Source: Marthasterias glacialis (lineage: Eukaryota; Echinodermata; Asteroidea; Forcipulatida; Asteriidae). Taken from it: a stretch of DNA of 64,000 bases. Shown here one piece after another: positions 42,401 through 57,400 of the stretch (positions within the stretch are counted from its first letter, which is position 1; each line of letters starts with the position of its first letter). The stretch is from positions 11,997,838 through 12,061,837 of the forward strand of contig OU452231.1 of NCBI GenBank assembly GCA_911728455.2, given 5' to 3'. A program made the position numbers and the translations under genes. The notes under the pieces are model-generated. The model was not told the DNA's origin. It saw only the letters and a program-made list of their open reading frames with translations, and searched no databases.

Positions 42401-45400
42401 GTGTTGATATGTACGCACTTTGACAAATACTACCAACTCGACCATTATCAAAATCTGTTTACAAAATTTGACAACAAAGGGACAACATACTAGTAGAATT
42501 TTGCTTTGCTTGAACCAACTTTAAAGGGAACGCCCAATTGTTTTTAGAAATTAATTAATTCCAATACTCTAGGCATATGTAGGTGCTTATAATAATGTTA
42601 AATCCCTCTGCTCCCCTATGGGAGTATGCAAGTCATGCTGCTACATTAAACAGTGCAACAAACTTAATCAAGCACAAAATCATGGCCACATTTTATAAAG
42701 GCTGCTTAGAAGAAAAACCTTCCAGGGTACCAGGAAATAAATTACATATCATTTTGGCAGGTAACCATCTTCAGCTAAGCAGATTTGTATGCTTAGATAG
42801 CTCCGTGAAAATAGCTCCACTTGTGGAGTCCATTGAAGTATTGTATTAAATTAAACACCAGAACTTTCCCTGCCCTCACATTTTCGTATTTACTCCTAGG
42901 TGAAGGGAAGCAATTAAAGATACAGATTGTTTGGCCGCTCACTCTCATGAAAATGTTTTTATTTCCATTAATAGAATCCTTTGTTTTACCTTCTGGAATG
43001 TGAAATACAACTAAGTACGTAGCAGAGATACCATCATCTGTCTTGTTGACTGTCACTACATCTGATCCCACTGCGAGATTCAGTGCAGCCTGCAACTCCT
43101 CTGCAGAGGCTGTCAGATTGATGTTACCTAAAAGAAGACACAACGCAAGTTTGATTGACTCTTTGGTGGGAACCACCACTCGCACTAGATACAAACAGCA
43201 GCTGCAAAAACAGCTGCAGGATTTTATCTAGATCCTCGCTTTTGTCTAGTCCTAACAGACCATGATGTAGGACGTGTAATCAAATTAAAACACAATCAAC
43301 TGTTTCTTGGACTTTTTTACGAGACGATTTCTCCCAAAATATCAAGTGAATTATCAACTATTTCCTTGGGATACAATTATTTCCATTTATGTTAAGATTT
43401 AAGTGCATAAGAGGCTCATTTTAGTAGACACAGTCATCTCTCCCATTCTTCAACCTCCTAACACCAGTCTTCAGTGGCAAATCCATAAAGCTTTTTTCAT
43501 TTATTTATTAATTTTTTTCCATATTTGTTTAGTTAACAATTTGTTTTTTCCTTCCGCCCCAAAACATACTTTTTTATAAATACTTAACAGGCAGGTAGCA
43601 CAGTCTCATGAGACGAAACCTGTCAAGCTTCAAAGCATCATTTTCTTATTATTTTGGATGCCTGAATTTAAAAAATTAAACCGATACTACGAAGTTTATC
43701 TTATAAACAAACCTGTCACATAGTCATCGAACTGCAATGTGTAGTGTCCATTGATGTCGCATTCTTCGCTGACATTGCTTGCTGTCGGGCAGGTAGGCAA
43801 CTCAACATAGATCTCCTGAGTTTCATATGTAGCGCCCTCTACAGTCAGAGTCTAGGAAATCAGTGGGCAAAGAAATGAGAATGATTTAAGCATGATTCTG
43901 TGATGGAAGTTAGCACACACAGGCTAGCAAGATAAAGATAGGAGATCATCCTGTTTCTATGACAACCACTGCAAAGTAGGAGATTAAAGTTTTGACCAAT
44001 CAGGGTTGAGCATACCTGCTGCTCCAGATGCACGGTGGACGTTGTGACAAGCTCTTGCACCTCATTGGTTGCGTCAGTCATATTTGCATGACTAAGTGGC
44101 ACATCATAGAAGACTACACCCACTTGGATGAGGTCTCCCCCAGTATATTCTCGGTGACGGACTTCCATGTAGTAACTTTTAAATATCAAACAAAAAAATA
44201 CATAAATTGAATCCAAAATGAAATAAACCATAAGTTTTTATATATCACACTTCAAAAGGTGCCATAACAAAACAAATCAATGGTATTTAGTAATATGGCA
44301 CTATACAACAGGAAGATGTTTTCTGATAATTTTGACAGCGTATTAGTCAAAAAAATTATTGCCTAGAGATTTAGAGTCTTGTATACCTTCCTTTCTTTGT
44401 TGGTATATTTCATGTCTTTCAAAAAACCTTCAAGACAAAATGAGATTATTCTGAAATCATGAACAAATTATTTCCTTATTTATTTATTTTATTTATTTAT
44501 TTATTTATTTATTTATTATTTTTTTTTTTGGGGGGGGGGGGTGGGGGTAGTTGTCGGTGAGTACCCTGTGCAATGAAATATTAAACTTCACACAAACCAT
44601 TCTTACCTTTGATTTCCAATGAGGTTGAATCTCTCAGAAACTTGGCTTTCCCTCGAACGCCAATTTGAAGCGTAGCTAGTTAAGTAGGCAACTTTTGTCT
44701 ATCAAAAAAGAATTCATAATAAATATTACAAGTGAAAGCATTTGATTATATCTTCCAAGAAGCACCGGAGGTAGAGATAAAGCTCAATGTTTTAATGGTG
44801 TGCTCTGTTTGAACAAAGCGCATGGTTTGAAAAGTCAAGACTTATCTCACCTCTGCTTCTTCTCAGAACCATCACTTTTTTCCAAAAGAGACTTATCCAT
44901 GATTATCACTGTAAATTAGTTTATTCTCAAAACTTAACATCTTATCAACTAAAACACACATTTAAAGAGAGCAACATAATCTCCCGGAGCAATTTGCTTA
45001 CCAAATTAGAAGTCCCGTCTAACCCAAGGAAAAGCTCTCCAACATCATCAGCCCGAACTAAGAACTCATACTCTCCTGAGCGAGGCGGAACGAAGAAACC
45101 AGTGAGACGAGAGATGTATTGGTCTTCTTCACCAAAGAGTTTCTCATCCGTGGAGCTTGCCTCCAGCACTACAGTGTAGTTGTAGTCGGTGGCATTTGTG
45201 TCCCAAACTGCATCAGAGAGCCTTTAAAAATGACGAAGATAAAAAGTGTGAGTAAATCAAAGGAAAGTGATATCTGGTACAGTTTTTTAGGAAACTCATA
45301 CTTGAGCCTTCTAATTCGCTGCAACTTTTATCAATACGACAAATAAATAGTATGTGACACTCCATGCTAAAACCAGGCACTTCTTGCCCAAACTCAAAAC

Positions 45401-48400
45401 TGGGTTAATTTGCTCATCAAAAAGATGAGAATGAGAGCTTTCAAATAACACCTAGAGTATGTAATTAGGTTCTAAAAGACAAGTATTTCTCAACTTATAG
45501 AATGTGTAAGACATCACATCACATGGATATTGTTGCTGATGTTTTGGTCGTCATCATTTTGAAAGCTCTACTTCACTGTCTGTCCAACAAAAATTCTGAG
45601 TTAAGAGGACCTGTGTTTAAAGGAGATTTATTAATTTTTTTTTAATTCAAGCCCTGGTTAAAATTAATTAACTTACGATACTGAGGTGTCCTTCCAGACC
45701 TCATACAGCAAGCCTCTCTCTCCAGGGTAGAGCGCCTGGGTGGAGGGGGCTGGTCCAGTCACACAGAGTATCTCTGTTGTACTGATGTTGAAAACCTCAC
45801 AAGGGACACCTATTTCAAGAGATGAAAGTATGAGTCATCGTTAGGTTTGGGAAACATTTACTCCAGTCCTCTGGTTTTCGAAAAACCCACCATCCATCCA
45901 GCCTGTGAGAACTTCATTATAGAGAAAACAATGAAAAATGGTTTATGTGTGGCTAATTGAGAAAAAAAATGAGCGCTCATATATACATGTAATGTAAGGT
46001 AGCACTTCAGATGGAAGTGTTTCTAACATCAACGGCTACTATCACTATGGAATAAAAATAAGCCTTCAAATTTAAAAATGTCTAGTTTCAGGGGATGGTG
46101 AAGGTTCATGTTCATCACTGGTTCTCAGCGGTTTATTCAAATTAAACTTTGTAGTTTTTTTGAAGCCCTTTAATAAATGTTTTACAAAATAACCTCTGAA
46201 AATTTGATGGAATCGAGATTTGCCGGAAAAAGCGAGATTCTTGATTTGTTATGCTTAATGTGTCACCTTTTTATCCCTGCTGGTGCCTTGCAAGGCAATG
46301 GGAGACTATTCAGCGACAGATGACAGCAGACATACCAGGTAAATTTCTATTGTTTACGTAGTTCTGAGCATGCGTATTTCCGAGGGCAATGGATTTACCT
46401 GGTAGGTATGCTGCCACCTAGTGCCCACGAAAGTCTGGGATTGAAATCAGATCCACATAACAAAACAAATTCTGGAAGATCACAGTTGCATCAGTTCAAT
46501 CGGTCAAAGTACTTAAGAAGCATTATTTAGTAAATTGTTTTTCTTCAAATTTATACATCAAAACTACACAGCGCTGACAAGCAATACTTGTCATAATTAT
46601 TGTTGCCATTTCTTCTTGCAACCCCATTGAATAACAACCGCAAAACAAAGACAAAAATACACCCTTTTCACAAATGCAATCCCAAAAAATTTGAAGAAAT
46701 AAAAAAAAAAGTAAAAAAATCCTTTCCATCAAGGCTCTAAAGATTGAATTCCTACCATACAGTGTCAGTGATTACGACAAATGCCTTTTATTAATTAGTC
46801 CTTGAAATTAGATCGGTGTATTCTATCACCGACAATTGTGAAGTTGTCAATGTACTTTTATTGTCCCATAACCTAGGAGACAAATCAACAGATATAAACA
46901 CATAAACACAAGGGTATCCCGGCAACATACTGACCTGTTATACACAATGGTAAGCTCACAAATTCACTTTTTGTAATTGACTTTGTGGCTTTGTGACAAA
47001 ACAAAACTTCTTTGTACAAAATATGCCGACAGTTTTCAGTAACAAAAACAACAAGGCAAATATATGAATGATTTGAAAAGATATTTTGTGAAAATGTCAG
47101 TCAATTGTGCATGGTAACTTCCACAAAATTTTTATTGTCCTCTTAATATGGCAAGATAATAACAAACATAAAGAGTTAAACCTGTAAATAGTTTTGGTTT
47201 GTTTAAATGCAATAGAGAAGCACTATATACTAAGCAGTAAATTTACAACACAACAAGCTTGATATTACAGAAGTGACAACTACAAAAAGATAACAGAAAA
47301 AGGAAAAAAGAAGAAGAATGATGACCTTTTGACCTAATGGACACCAGTTCAAATCAAACTTTAACCTAGGTTGAGTTTCCCTTGGTGTAAAAGATAACAG
47401 GCTAAATTTAAATGGATATTTTGTGATTCCCAACTCAAGGAACTGGTAAAATAAGTGAAGGTAGCATTTACTCTCTCTTTTCGACAGCATGTAAGAAACA
47501 ATTGGCACAAATTTGGAACTTTAAAGTTCACAATATTGGAAATAAACAAAAGATCGGGGAATTCTTACCTCCGACGCGTACAATGGTGTCAGACTCATCA
47601 AAGAACTGGCCGGTGATGGTCAATATTGTACCTCCTTGTGTGCTACCCACTTTGGGTTCAACATCCAAAACATCTACAAGTGGAGAAGATTTGGAGATGA
47701 ATTATTTTTTCTCCAGACAAATTATGAAAAATGATGCTGATTAAAAAATATATATAAACAAACATGCAAAATACTTGTAACCTACAAATTGTTTGTATAC
47801 AGCTCCTGGTAACTGTGCAATAATGTCAGGTCCCGACAAACTTCATTTGTATTTAACTTACCGAATACCACTTGGTGACAGATTTTTTCATTCAGTGTCT
47901 CAAATTAAAGATTACAACTTCATAGACTACTTGAAAACAGCCAATTAATTATTAAATCAGTTTTTTAACATAAGTTGGCGATATATCAAGCGTTGTATCA
48001 TCATATCTGAATAAAGTATCTCAAACACTACATGTAAGTTTCAAAGATATAATAATAACACTTCAGAATATTTGAATTGGACATGGCAAGAGCGCAACAT
48101 TTGAAACGGGCCTTAGCATAGTTTTGGTGCAGAGCAACTCGATGAAAAAGTGCCCAGGGCCAAAATTCATGGAGCTGCTTACGCCGAAACAGCTGCTGAA
48201 CAATTTTTCTGCTAAGCAAAAATGAGCAGGATACCAGTTACAGATGATCCATGAGACATAGTATTTTAGCTGGTAACCTTATTCTGGTAAGCATGATTTT
48301 GTTGTGCTTAGCTACTTTTTGTGCTTAAGCAGCTCTATAAAATTGGGCCCTGGGACTAGTTTCATAGAGCTGCTTTAAAAAAGCAGACAACATTGCTAAA

Positions 48401-51400
48401 CAAAAATAAGCAGGATACCAGCCAGAAATGGTACATGTGACATGGTGTTTTGGCTGGTATAACCTAAATCTGGTAAGCATAATTGTTTTTGTGCTTAGCT
48501 ACTTTCCGTTTTTAAGCAGCTCTATGAAATTTGCACTTGGTACTTGCAGTTTAACCTTGGTCGTCATGTGTTGATTGCTTTCAACAGCCTCCACACAGTT
48601 AAAAAGCATGCGACTTGGAGACGAACAATAACGGGTTAATTTCCTTTTACTGTTCGACATGTACGGGGATTGGCACAGTACATTTGCCATGAAGGCTATA
48701 CTTTGTTACATTAACAATAAACCTCCCATCGTTTCTCCAATACTACATCCTTGCCACTATCAAAGGGACACAAAAGGTACAATGGTGAGTTTCCCATTCT
48801 GCTTCAGTCATTCATTGTGGATGTTTAAGTTGTGACAGGCCTGTCTTGCCGAAACTTGCATTCATCAATTTCTTAGAAACCAGTTGATCGAAAAGTTGTC
48901 TTGAAAAACAAATACACTGTGAACGTGACAAACTTGATCAAAAAAACAACATAAAAGACAATGGGCATGATGTAAGACTGCAAGATTTGAAACTAACTTC
49001 AGTTAAGATTGGAGTAAAGTTGACTGGTGAAAACAGACTAATATTGCAAATGAGTAGTACATGTACATCATTGGCACTTTGCAGCCAATTTCTGATTATG
49101 ACTTGCAAAACAGCAGTCATGGATTTTCTTCTGTTTATAGAAGACAGCTTTCAACCTGAAATTGTATGCCCACAGCAGCAATTTATCATGTGAATTCCAA
49201 ACGAATTGAAAAGAATAAGTTGTCATCAACAGATCAATTTTATAAAGAAGTGAAGAGACAAAAATCAATTATAAAAGCATCTTTAAGCTGATGCGGTCTT
49301 ATGTCATTCCTTGGCTGCTCAGTAAGACTTATTGATTAGCTTGCTCAAGCACACATCTTACAAAACAATTGAATATAACTGTTACTCTCAGTTTGTGTGC
49401 ACTTAGTATTAGAGTATACTGATGTGTTGACTTAGTGGATAGGTGCCCAGATACAAACTAGTTTGGGAGTAACAAGCAGCAACGTTAAGATAGAGTGGAT
49501 CTTCTGCACTGTATTTTGACAGCCATTGTATATGGCTTTAAAATGTAAGGATACAGGACCAACAACAGCCTTTAGTTACAGCATAGGCCAAGTTCGCACA
49601 AGGACCATTTGTTGACTAGAGGTTGATACTGCCTGATTCCCAACACATGTTTTTAAACATGAGTACCAGTTAATATCAACTGCCAATCAATTCACATCAA
49701 CTGCTAACCATTTTACAATGGAAAATGGGTCCTTTCTTTATGGATACAGCATGGAGGACGGGAATTCCGAAACGGTAACAGCATAGAGAAACCGCCATTA
49801 TTATAATTATTTAATAAATTAAATAAAACATCAGACAACAATACATGAAATAGCCAATACAGAAATACATTAATGTATACAACAAACAACAAGTTACATG
49901 TAGCGGCGACTAATTATTACAAGGAAACTCCAAAGAGATAATACTTTTTGTAATGCTCAAAAGAGTTTAAAGAAAGTACGCATGAAGCAGCCATCTTGCT
50001 TTTTGTCCATTCAATTGAATGCAACCAAACTTTAGCTGGAAAAAATTATCTGTTCTCTTTGTACCTAGACAAAGAAAGTTACAAGGGTTTGAATTTAAAA
50101 AAGATGTAAAGCACAACACTTTTCAACACAGTATTTTTTTGCTCAGCAGAAATTTGTTCAAAACACCATAAAACCATTATCCCCAGTAAACCTAACTGGT
50201 AAGAAGTAATTTTGTTTTTTAGTAGGGCTACACTACACAGAGCTCATTCTAAGCACACAAACTTGCTCAGCAGAATTTCACTTTGCAAAATGCCATGGGA
50301 TTGAAATAAATTGGAAAAAAAAAAAATTCCTTGGGAGAGTAAACTAAGTAATTCCAATCCTCTGATTGTCAATAAACACAGTAAACAACCTGCAGCATGT
50401 CGTGGTCGAGCAGTCAAGTTCACTAGACTCAAACTCCACTGTTTCTGATCAGAAGAGTGTGGGTTCGAGTCCCAGTCATGACACTTGTGTCCTTAAGCGA
50501 GACACTTGACCATTATTGCTGCGTCCTTCCAACGGGACGTTTAGCCGTAGGTCCTGTGTGTTGTGTAATTTACGTAAAAGAACCCAGTACATTTGTCGTT
50601 AAGGGGTTTGCCCCAGTGTTTCTCGGTATGGATGGCTTTAAATTTTAGATTGCGCCACCTTGTAAACCATTACATGGTGCTACGTAAATAAATGGGTCTT
50701 ATAATTCAAACATAGCTCTACATACCTTGTAAAAAAAAACACCTAATGAACGCTTTGAGGCGCCCTCGGGTATGATAAAGCACTATATAAGAACTGTCGT
50801 TGTTAACTTTGAATAATTCATTAAATTTTGATAGTTGCGTTTTAGTTTTGAGATGTGCCCTCTTTCTTTATACCAAAGCCCTATTTCTTTATACCAAAAG
50901 TCAATACATGATTGTACACTATAATTTCCATGTATGATGCTATGCTTCTAGGAAGTCGAACCTCTGTGACTATTTTGTAAATAATGTCACAGGTTACATG
51001 ATCTATAGTGACCATCTCCCATTTAAACACCAGGGAAATATCTCTTGTTGAAACTTGTTTAACACCCCCCATTAAACAAGATTAATGTTTGACAAACACT
51101 GATTAGAGAATGGTCAAGAAAGGTGATTAAAACTCTGCTAACAAGATCAACAAATCTCTTGATAAGTTATCTACATGTAATTACATAGAGAGTTTTGAGT
51201 CTTTGTTTAAATTAACAAGATAACCACTTGTTGCATGTACACTACATGCCATTTTTGGTTGGCAAGCAGTCTCCAACAGCAAACTACATTTTTCCTGTTC
51301 TTTTTTTTTTCAAGTTTATAAACCATCTTGTCTGGCATTACATCATTTGTCATTTCTTTGTTGACCATCTATTTAGGTGCGTAAAAGAGACAGCAGTTAT

Positions 51401-54400
51401 TTGTGAATTTTATTTTATTTCAGTTTTTGATCCGAGCCCAAATGTCTTGGTGTTAATTTACCAAGGTCTTAGAGCATGGGAACCTTCCTCCATGGTTTGG
51501 GCAAGGTAGGATCATATGGGTTTTTTTCAAGATTAAAAACCATCTGATGGCATTAAGTCATTACTATTCTGACCAACTATTTTTGGATTAATGTTTGAAT
51601 AGGTAGTACAGTTATCTGTGAGTTTCATACTTTTCAGTTTTTGAAATGAGTCCAAAAGTTTTGATTTACCAAGCTGGTAGACATTTTTAGAGCATGGAGA
51701 TGGTTAGAGCGAGGTAGGATCGTAGAAAAATACTTTAAAATTACCTCATTGCATTAAAAGAAATGAAATAAAAAAACAAAACACAAACTAAAACATAAAC
51801 TGACAAATATTTTGTGACTAATCTTGGACAGATTTATTGTATTTCTTAGTTCTCAGAATAAAAAACAAAAAATTATTAAATGTGTTTTACCCTGCTCTTG
51901 AAAAAGGTGCAGTGCTTTTATTGAAACATCTACCCTCTGTTGTTAAAAGGAAAAGACACTTACCAGCATGAGATTGGAAGTGGTACAGTTTACTCTTGCC
52001 ACTAACGAGGAGGGCGTCCTTGTCAGTCCAGGAACGGCCATATTCATCAGAGATTAGGAAAGCAATGGTCTGAGAGGCTGTGAACAAGAAATTATGAAAT
52101 CAGAAGCTCAGTAAAAGATCTATAAGTAAAGCAGTGCTTTTTAAATATTGACAGGACATTGATTTGGTCTTTGAGGAACCGCTTTCATGCAAACAACCCA
52201 GAGTTAAAGGGGTACTTTCGTCATGATCATAGCAGGTCTGTGGCTGTACATGGAATTATGAACTCTAACCTAGTTATGGCATGCCCGTGCTGGCCGTCTT
52301 ATCACAATATAACGACGGCCCCAATTGTGATGTACGTGTGTAGTAACTGGGTTAAGACCGGTTCATACTTCACGCGAATGCGAGGGCAAAGCGAATTTGA
52401 CGTCACAAATTCGTGACAAACAGTTTGCCCCACTTGAAGAGGGTTGAACTTTTTGCGAAATTCGCTGCGAATGTTGAAGAGTGACATCAAATTTACTTCA
52501 CGTTCGCCTTCACGTGAAGTATGAACCGGGCTTCATAATTCCATGTTCAGCCACAGACATACTACGATCATGATGACAGTCCCCCTTTAACGAAACCATT
52601 TTTGATTCTGGAGTAGCAAACTGACAAAGGGTTATTTTTCCCAAATTGTTCCCACTGCAAAGTTTAAGAGGTCTCTGTCAAGCTTTAGTTTTGCCTTACA
52701 CTCAGTCGAGTGGTGAAGAGCATTGCAAAGACCATGTCACCTTGTTTATGAAGTGACCTTGTACATTCCAGGCAGTTCCTGGCAGGCAACGTACTACTCA
52801 TCAACCTGAGGGATATCTTGACATCTTTTGGGCAGCTTGTTCTATCTGTCACTTTCAAGTCAGCAATTTTAGCACACCATGTTTGTATGTTTTATTACCT
52901 TATGCAAATTTATACACCCTTTTTGCAGATCCCGGTTATTAGCTTGGTTTTATTATTTTATTCCAACAGCGTGAACACCAATAAAAGGTAAACCAGTAGG
53001 AAATGACGAAGAAATGCTCAGTTTTAGATTTGGGAGGAAAATCCACAATTGAAAAAAAAAACCTGCAATCCCAGAGGAATGAAAACCCAATCCACATGCA
53101 AGGATCTGGTTCCAAGCAGGATTCGAACCGGGGTTCACAGAGGTGAAAAGGCAGGGAAAGAAACTACTAAGCCAACCCCTATAAAGATTCCCCAAACTGC
53201 AGGACCAATCAATAATTCAGGTTGGCTTAGTGGTTTCTTCACTGCCTTTCACCTCTGTGGACTCCTGTTCGAATCCCACTTGGTTTTTCAGTTCATACTG
53301 ATTTCAGAGGGTTTCCCAGTTGGGCTTTTCCTCCCAAAGCTAAATCTGAGATTTCTTCTGCATTTTCTCTTCACAGGTATCTGCAATGCACTTTTGAGGG
53401 TTCCTTGGTTTCATTACCAGAAAGATATACTTCTAGTAATAATAAATAATACAGCATGGCTGTGGAATTGACCGCAAATAAACCAATATTTACATTGCTA
53501 TGTTACTTTGGTTCTTTCTCTCAATAGCAATGGTGTTAATGTACTTGGCACACTATACACAGGGCATTGAATTTCATAGTTGGTTGACTCTTCAGCAGTA
53601 ATAACAAATGCTTTTATTGTACAGTAGTAAGTTTCAGAAGTGTTGAACAAGACACTTGAATGTCCAGGGATTTTCCTTTCCAGCTGCATGACTGATTACA
53701 GTGAATGCTCGCTTTTTAATGAATGCTTAGGGTGCGAAGTATCAAAGTTATTTTGATTGTGAATCCAACACAATGATGGAGTTTGAATCCCCCCTGCCTT
53801 TGTCCAATGGTGGGATAGTGTGTGTGTGGGGGGGGGGGAGGAAGGGGGTTTGGCACAGGCTGGACCATTGTTATAAGGGTTTAAAAGCATCGGTGGCCGG
53901 TTTTAATTGTGTTTGTTTCTTTGAGCAACACATCATTGATTTGTCCTTCAGATGGGCCAATTAACTTAAGGACTAATGTACAAGGTTTAATACTAGACAG
54001 GGCATTTAAATCGCCCCCAAACACTTATGTCATAAAAGAGTAGGGGTTTACTGTCGTTGCGATGATCGTAACCCTCCATCCTCCCGACCGTTGGGAGGAT
54101 GGAGGGTTACGATCATCACAACTAGGGTTTACTGCAGTGTTTCTGGATGTCACACACACAAAATTGAAAAATTCATCATACTAACCGACAAATGTTCCTT
54201 TGGGAACGCAATCAATGGTTCCCTCTATGGAATCCTCGCTATCCAAGGCGATATTGTACCTTCGGGTGGGGAAAAAGGAAAAAAGGTAAATCATTTTACA
54301 CATTTTAACAATCGACCACTAGGCCATGCAAGTCTCTGGCATTTTCAGAAACTTTAGGGATTCTTTAATGCTCACGTACATTGATTTTAGAGGTACAAAA

Positions 54401-57400
54401 AAAGTTGTACGCTTTACCAACAGAGCCCAACATTTGCATGAAACTTGCACTGTCTGAGGCCGAGTCAGTGTTTTACTGAATTAGAAAAGAATCAGACATG
54501 AAATTTCAAACAATACCTTACACTGGCTGATAAAATTCAAAAAGAGTGCTTCATAAAGTTGTTATGTGTATATATGCCTCTCACTCACAGTATGAAGCTA
54601 CAAGAAGGATCTCAGACAGCTCCTAGCCCCACCAGTGTGGAAAGGATTTTTGACATCGGTTGAATCCTAAGGATTCAACCGATGTCAAAAATCCTTGCCA
54701 CACTAGTGGGGCTAAGACAGCTCCATGCTCAGCTTGAGGAATTCATACTACTTATTTTTTTTTTATAGTAGGCATACTTAAATAAAAATAACTTAGGGCC
54801 TACTTAGTACTTGTTGACAACTTAAACTTGTTCAATTAATTTATTTGACTTACAATTCATCAGTCTCAGGATCAAACGGGTCACACTGGTAATTTCCCCA
54901 ATAAATTCTGAAATGCAGAGAACAACCAATTGATTAAACTGTACACACACTCATCTTGAAACGAGCAAGAATATCTGACTGAGCAATTCACACAACCATA
55001 AACAATCGTTAATGAATCTGGTTTGCATGGTGGTTTGAATGGACTGGACTGGACAAACCACGACCAGAAATACGTTCACGCCGGCCATCCTGATCGCATG
55101 ATTTATTGATATAAAATAAATAGTTCAATGAATAAAGATATCAAATAGATACTTTAATCCCGTGATTTCCCTGCTGAAAAGGGGTTAAACGGGGTGAATT
55201 TGTTATGTTAACAACACTTACTTACGCACGGCAGACGTCTTTTGCACAGGGCGCTGCCATTTTAAGTGAAATGCATTGTGGGATTAAATAAATACTTTGT
55301 CGTCTGCTAGATCTGAGTAGCCTACGGCCGATAACTGGCTCTATTTCCAGATTACTTTACCAGGAATTATTTCACAAACTAAAATTTGAACCACAATAAA
55401 ATGTGTTGTTTCTGTTATGGACAAAAAAACTTGTGGTTGTTTCATATGTAATTTTTTTTTTTTTTTTTTTTTTGTGCGTGTGATTATGGTTCCAAACGTT
55501 TACCCTAGCTTTCGGAACACTGAGTGACAACGGATTGGTGTGGCGGGTGTTCGCGCTCTTAACTTCCACTCAACGGTCGTATATTATGTCACATTTGTAT
55601 AATTTAAAGCATACCTGAGAATCTGTTTTTTGCCTTCATATTCATCGTCTTCGTCCTCCAATGCTTTACTTGGATCATAAACATCGGTTATGATTCTACC
55701 ATCAATCACAACGTGTGTTCCTGTTATCATAAAATCGTTAAACAAATTTGTAAAAGATATATGGAAGGAGAGATATCATTGACAGCGAAAATGCTTCATC
55801 ATGCTTTCTTAGCAACGACTGAGTATAAGCAAATACTCCAAACATGACCATAAGTCGCCTTTCCTTGAGTCTACAACTTGTTAGAACTTTTGTCCAATGG
55901 CATGCTAGCCCTTTTTTCTTGTTATAAGCCATACTGGGTTTACTATGGCGCCACGGTCGCCTTGACTCAAGGCTAATGAAGTTATTGTGAATGAGAAAAG
56001 TCAACGAAACTGGAAAACGGAATTGTGTCAGCAAGGCAAATAGGCTAGTAAGCAGTAGGCCTATGCTATTGACTTATAATTAATAAAATCATAGATTTAC
56101 TCGATTCTACAATAAGCCACAGTATTTAAAATGCTTGTGGGAAAAAATAACCATTCACTTTTTGTTTGAGTTTAGAGGCAACTTAGATGCAACTAAGTAC
56201 ACGTATACACTGTGCTCAAGGAAGTGCGGCACAAAATACCGGTATATTTATTTAGGTATACCGTGGGGAAAATTATAGAAATTGTGAACATTTCTCATAA
56301 GTAGTAGGATTGCCTACATAACTATTATTTTCTTGTGTGACATGGCCATAGGGATGATGAGGCCCGTAGCATATCGCAGGCAGAACACAATGAAGAAACT
56401 ATAATTTCTTTTAAATAGCTCCAGAAACGGGATCCTTACCTGGCAGTCCACTGGAGGGTTTGATGGAATTGATGGTGGGTGTGTTGCCATCTCTGTACTG
56501 TTATATGAGCAATAGAAAAGATAGAAAGCAAAATAAATCGTGTGCAGTTTATTGGGGACATAACAAACTTGCCATTTTTTTCGGCCCCCCGAATTCCGAA
56601 ATCTACTCCGCGGTAGTAGAATAATAACAAGACAAGTTCTCACAAGAACAATCTACTGTATATAAGGTAGATATAAACACACGCTGTTACCGCAAATCAA
56701 ATTTACAAGAAACCAAGTTATTGTTTAATATTTTCTGTAACGTATTTACTGCTTTTATAGTTATAAAATCACCTGTATTAAAAATAACCATAGACACCTT
56801 TTTGTATGTTTTCGCGGACAACTATAAATTTAAGGGAATCTACCTGCTTTTTAACTACGGTATTTGTACCATCAATTCAATTGCTTCAGTCATGTCTAAA
56901 TTTCTTAAAAATGTATTTTCTGAGAGTTCACTGACCCGAACTGAGGTTTATCCCCCATTGTATGCAATTAACACCAAATTTACTTCAATGCTGCCAGTTT
57001 ATGCAACATTGAGTCTTTATTCAGGCGTAAAATGCTGGCATTTAAGGTATCAAGGGCATTTGTGTTTTTAATCTCGTGTTGTGATATCGCCATAGCAACC
57101 GTAAAAAGAGCACCTGCTTAGAGTTTAAAAAAAATCTTGTCATCCCAAGTTCAAGGTGTAAAAGTCAAGTTGACTTGCGCGAACGTGCATGCGCAGAGTT
57201 TTTGCAGAGTAATTGGCGCCAGCCGACCACAACGATTTTGACCCCAAAAAGGACTTAATAACAAGTGTTTTGGTAAAGGATAAATGTGTGATTGTATCAA
57301 TGAAGAGATTTTAGAACTCGTATACATACATACATACATACATACTGTACATACATACATAATAGCATCGATATAAGACGTCTTTTGCCCTTAGGGCCTA

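Larger units (their letters stand above)
47674..51963. other. Large intron 8, repeats only
   Basis: 4.3 kb between exons 8 and 9 holding two adjacent MITE copies (48155-48541), a SINE (50398-50802) and AT-rich sequence. No conserved coding stretch or RNA gene seen on either strand. Confidence 0.7.

Noticed and set aside
48155-48541. Possible CRISPR-like or regulatory direct repeat
   Set aside because: The two units are diverged MITE copies with inverted ends; this is an animal genome.
55233-55263. Minus-strand open stretch starting ATG GCA GCG CCC with a GTAAGT-like end, between exons 5 and 6
   Set aside because: Direct joining of exons 5 and 6 gives KKQILR-IYWGNYQC in frame and matches the vertebrate protein; adding this piece would break the frame.
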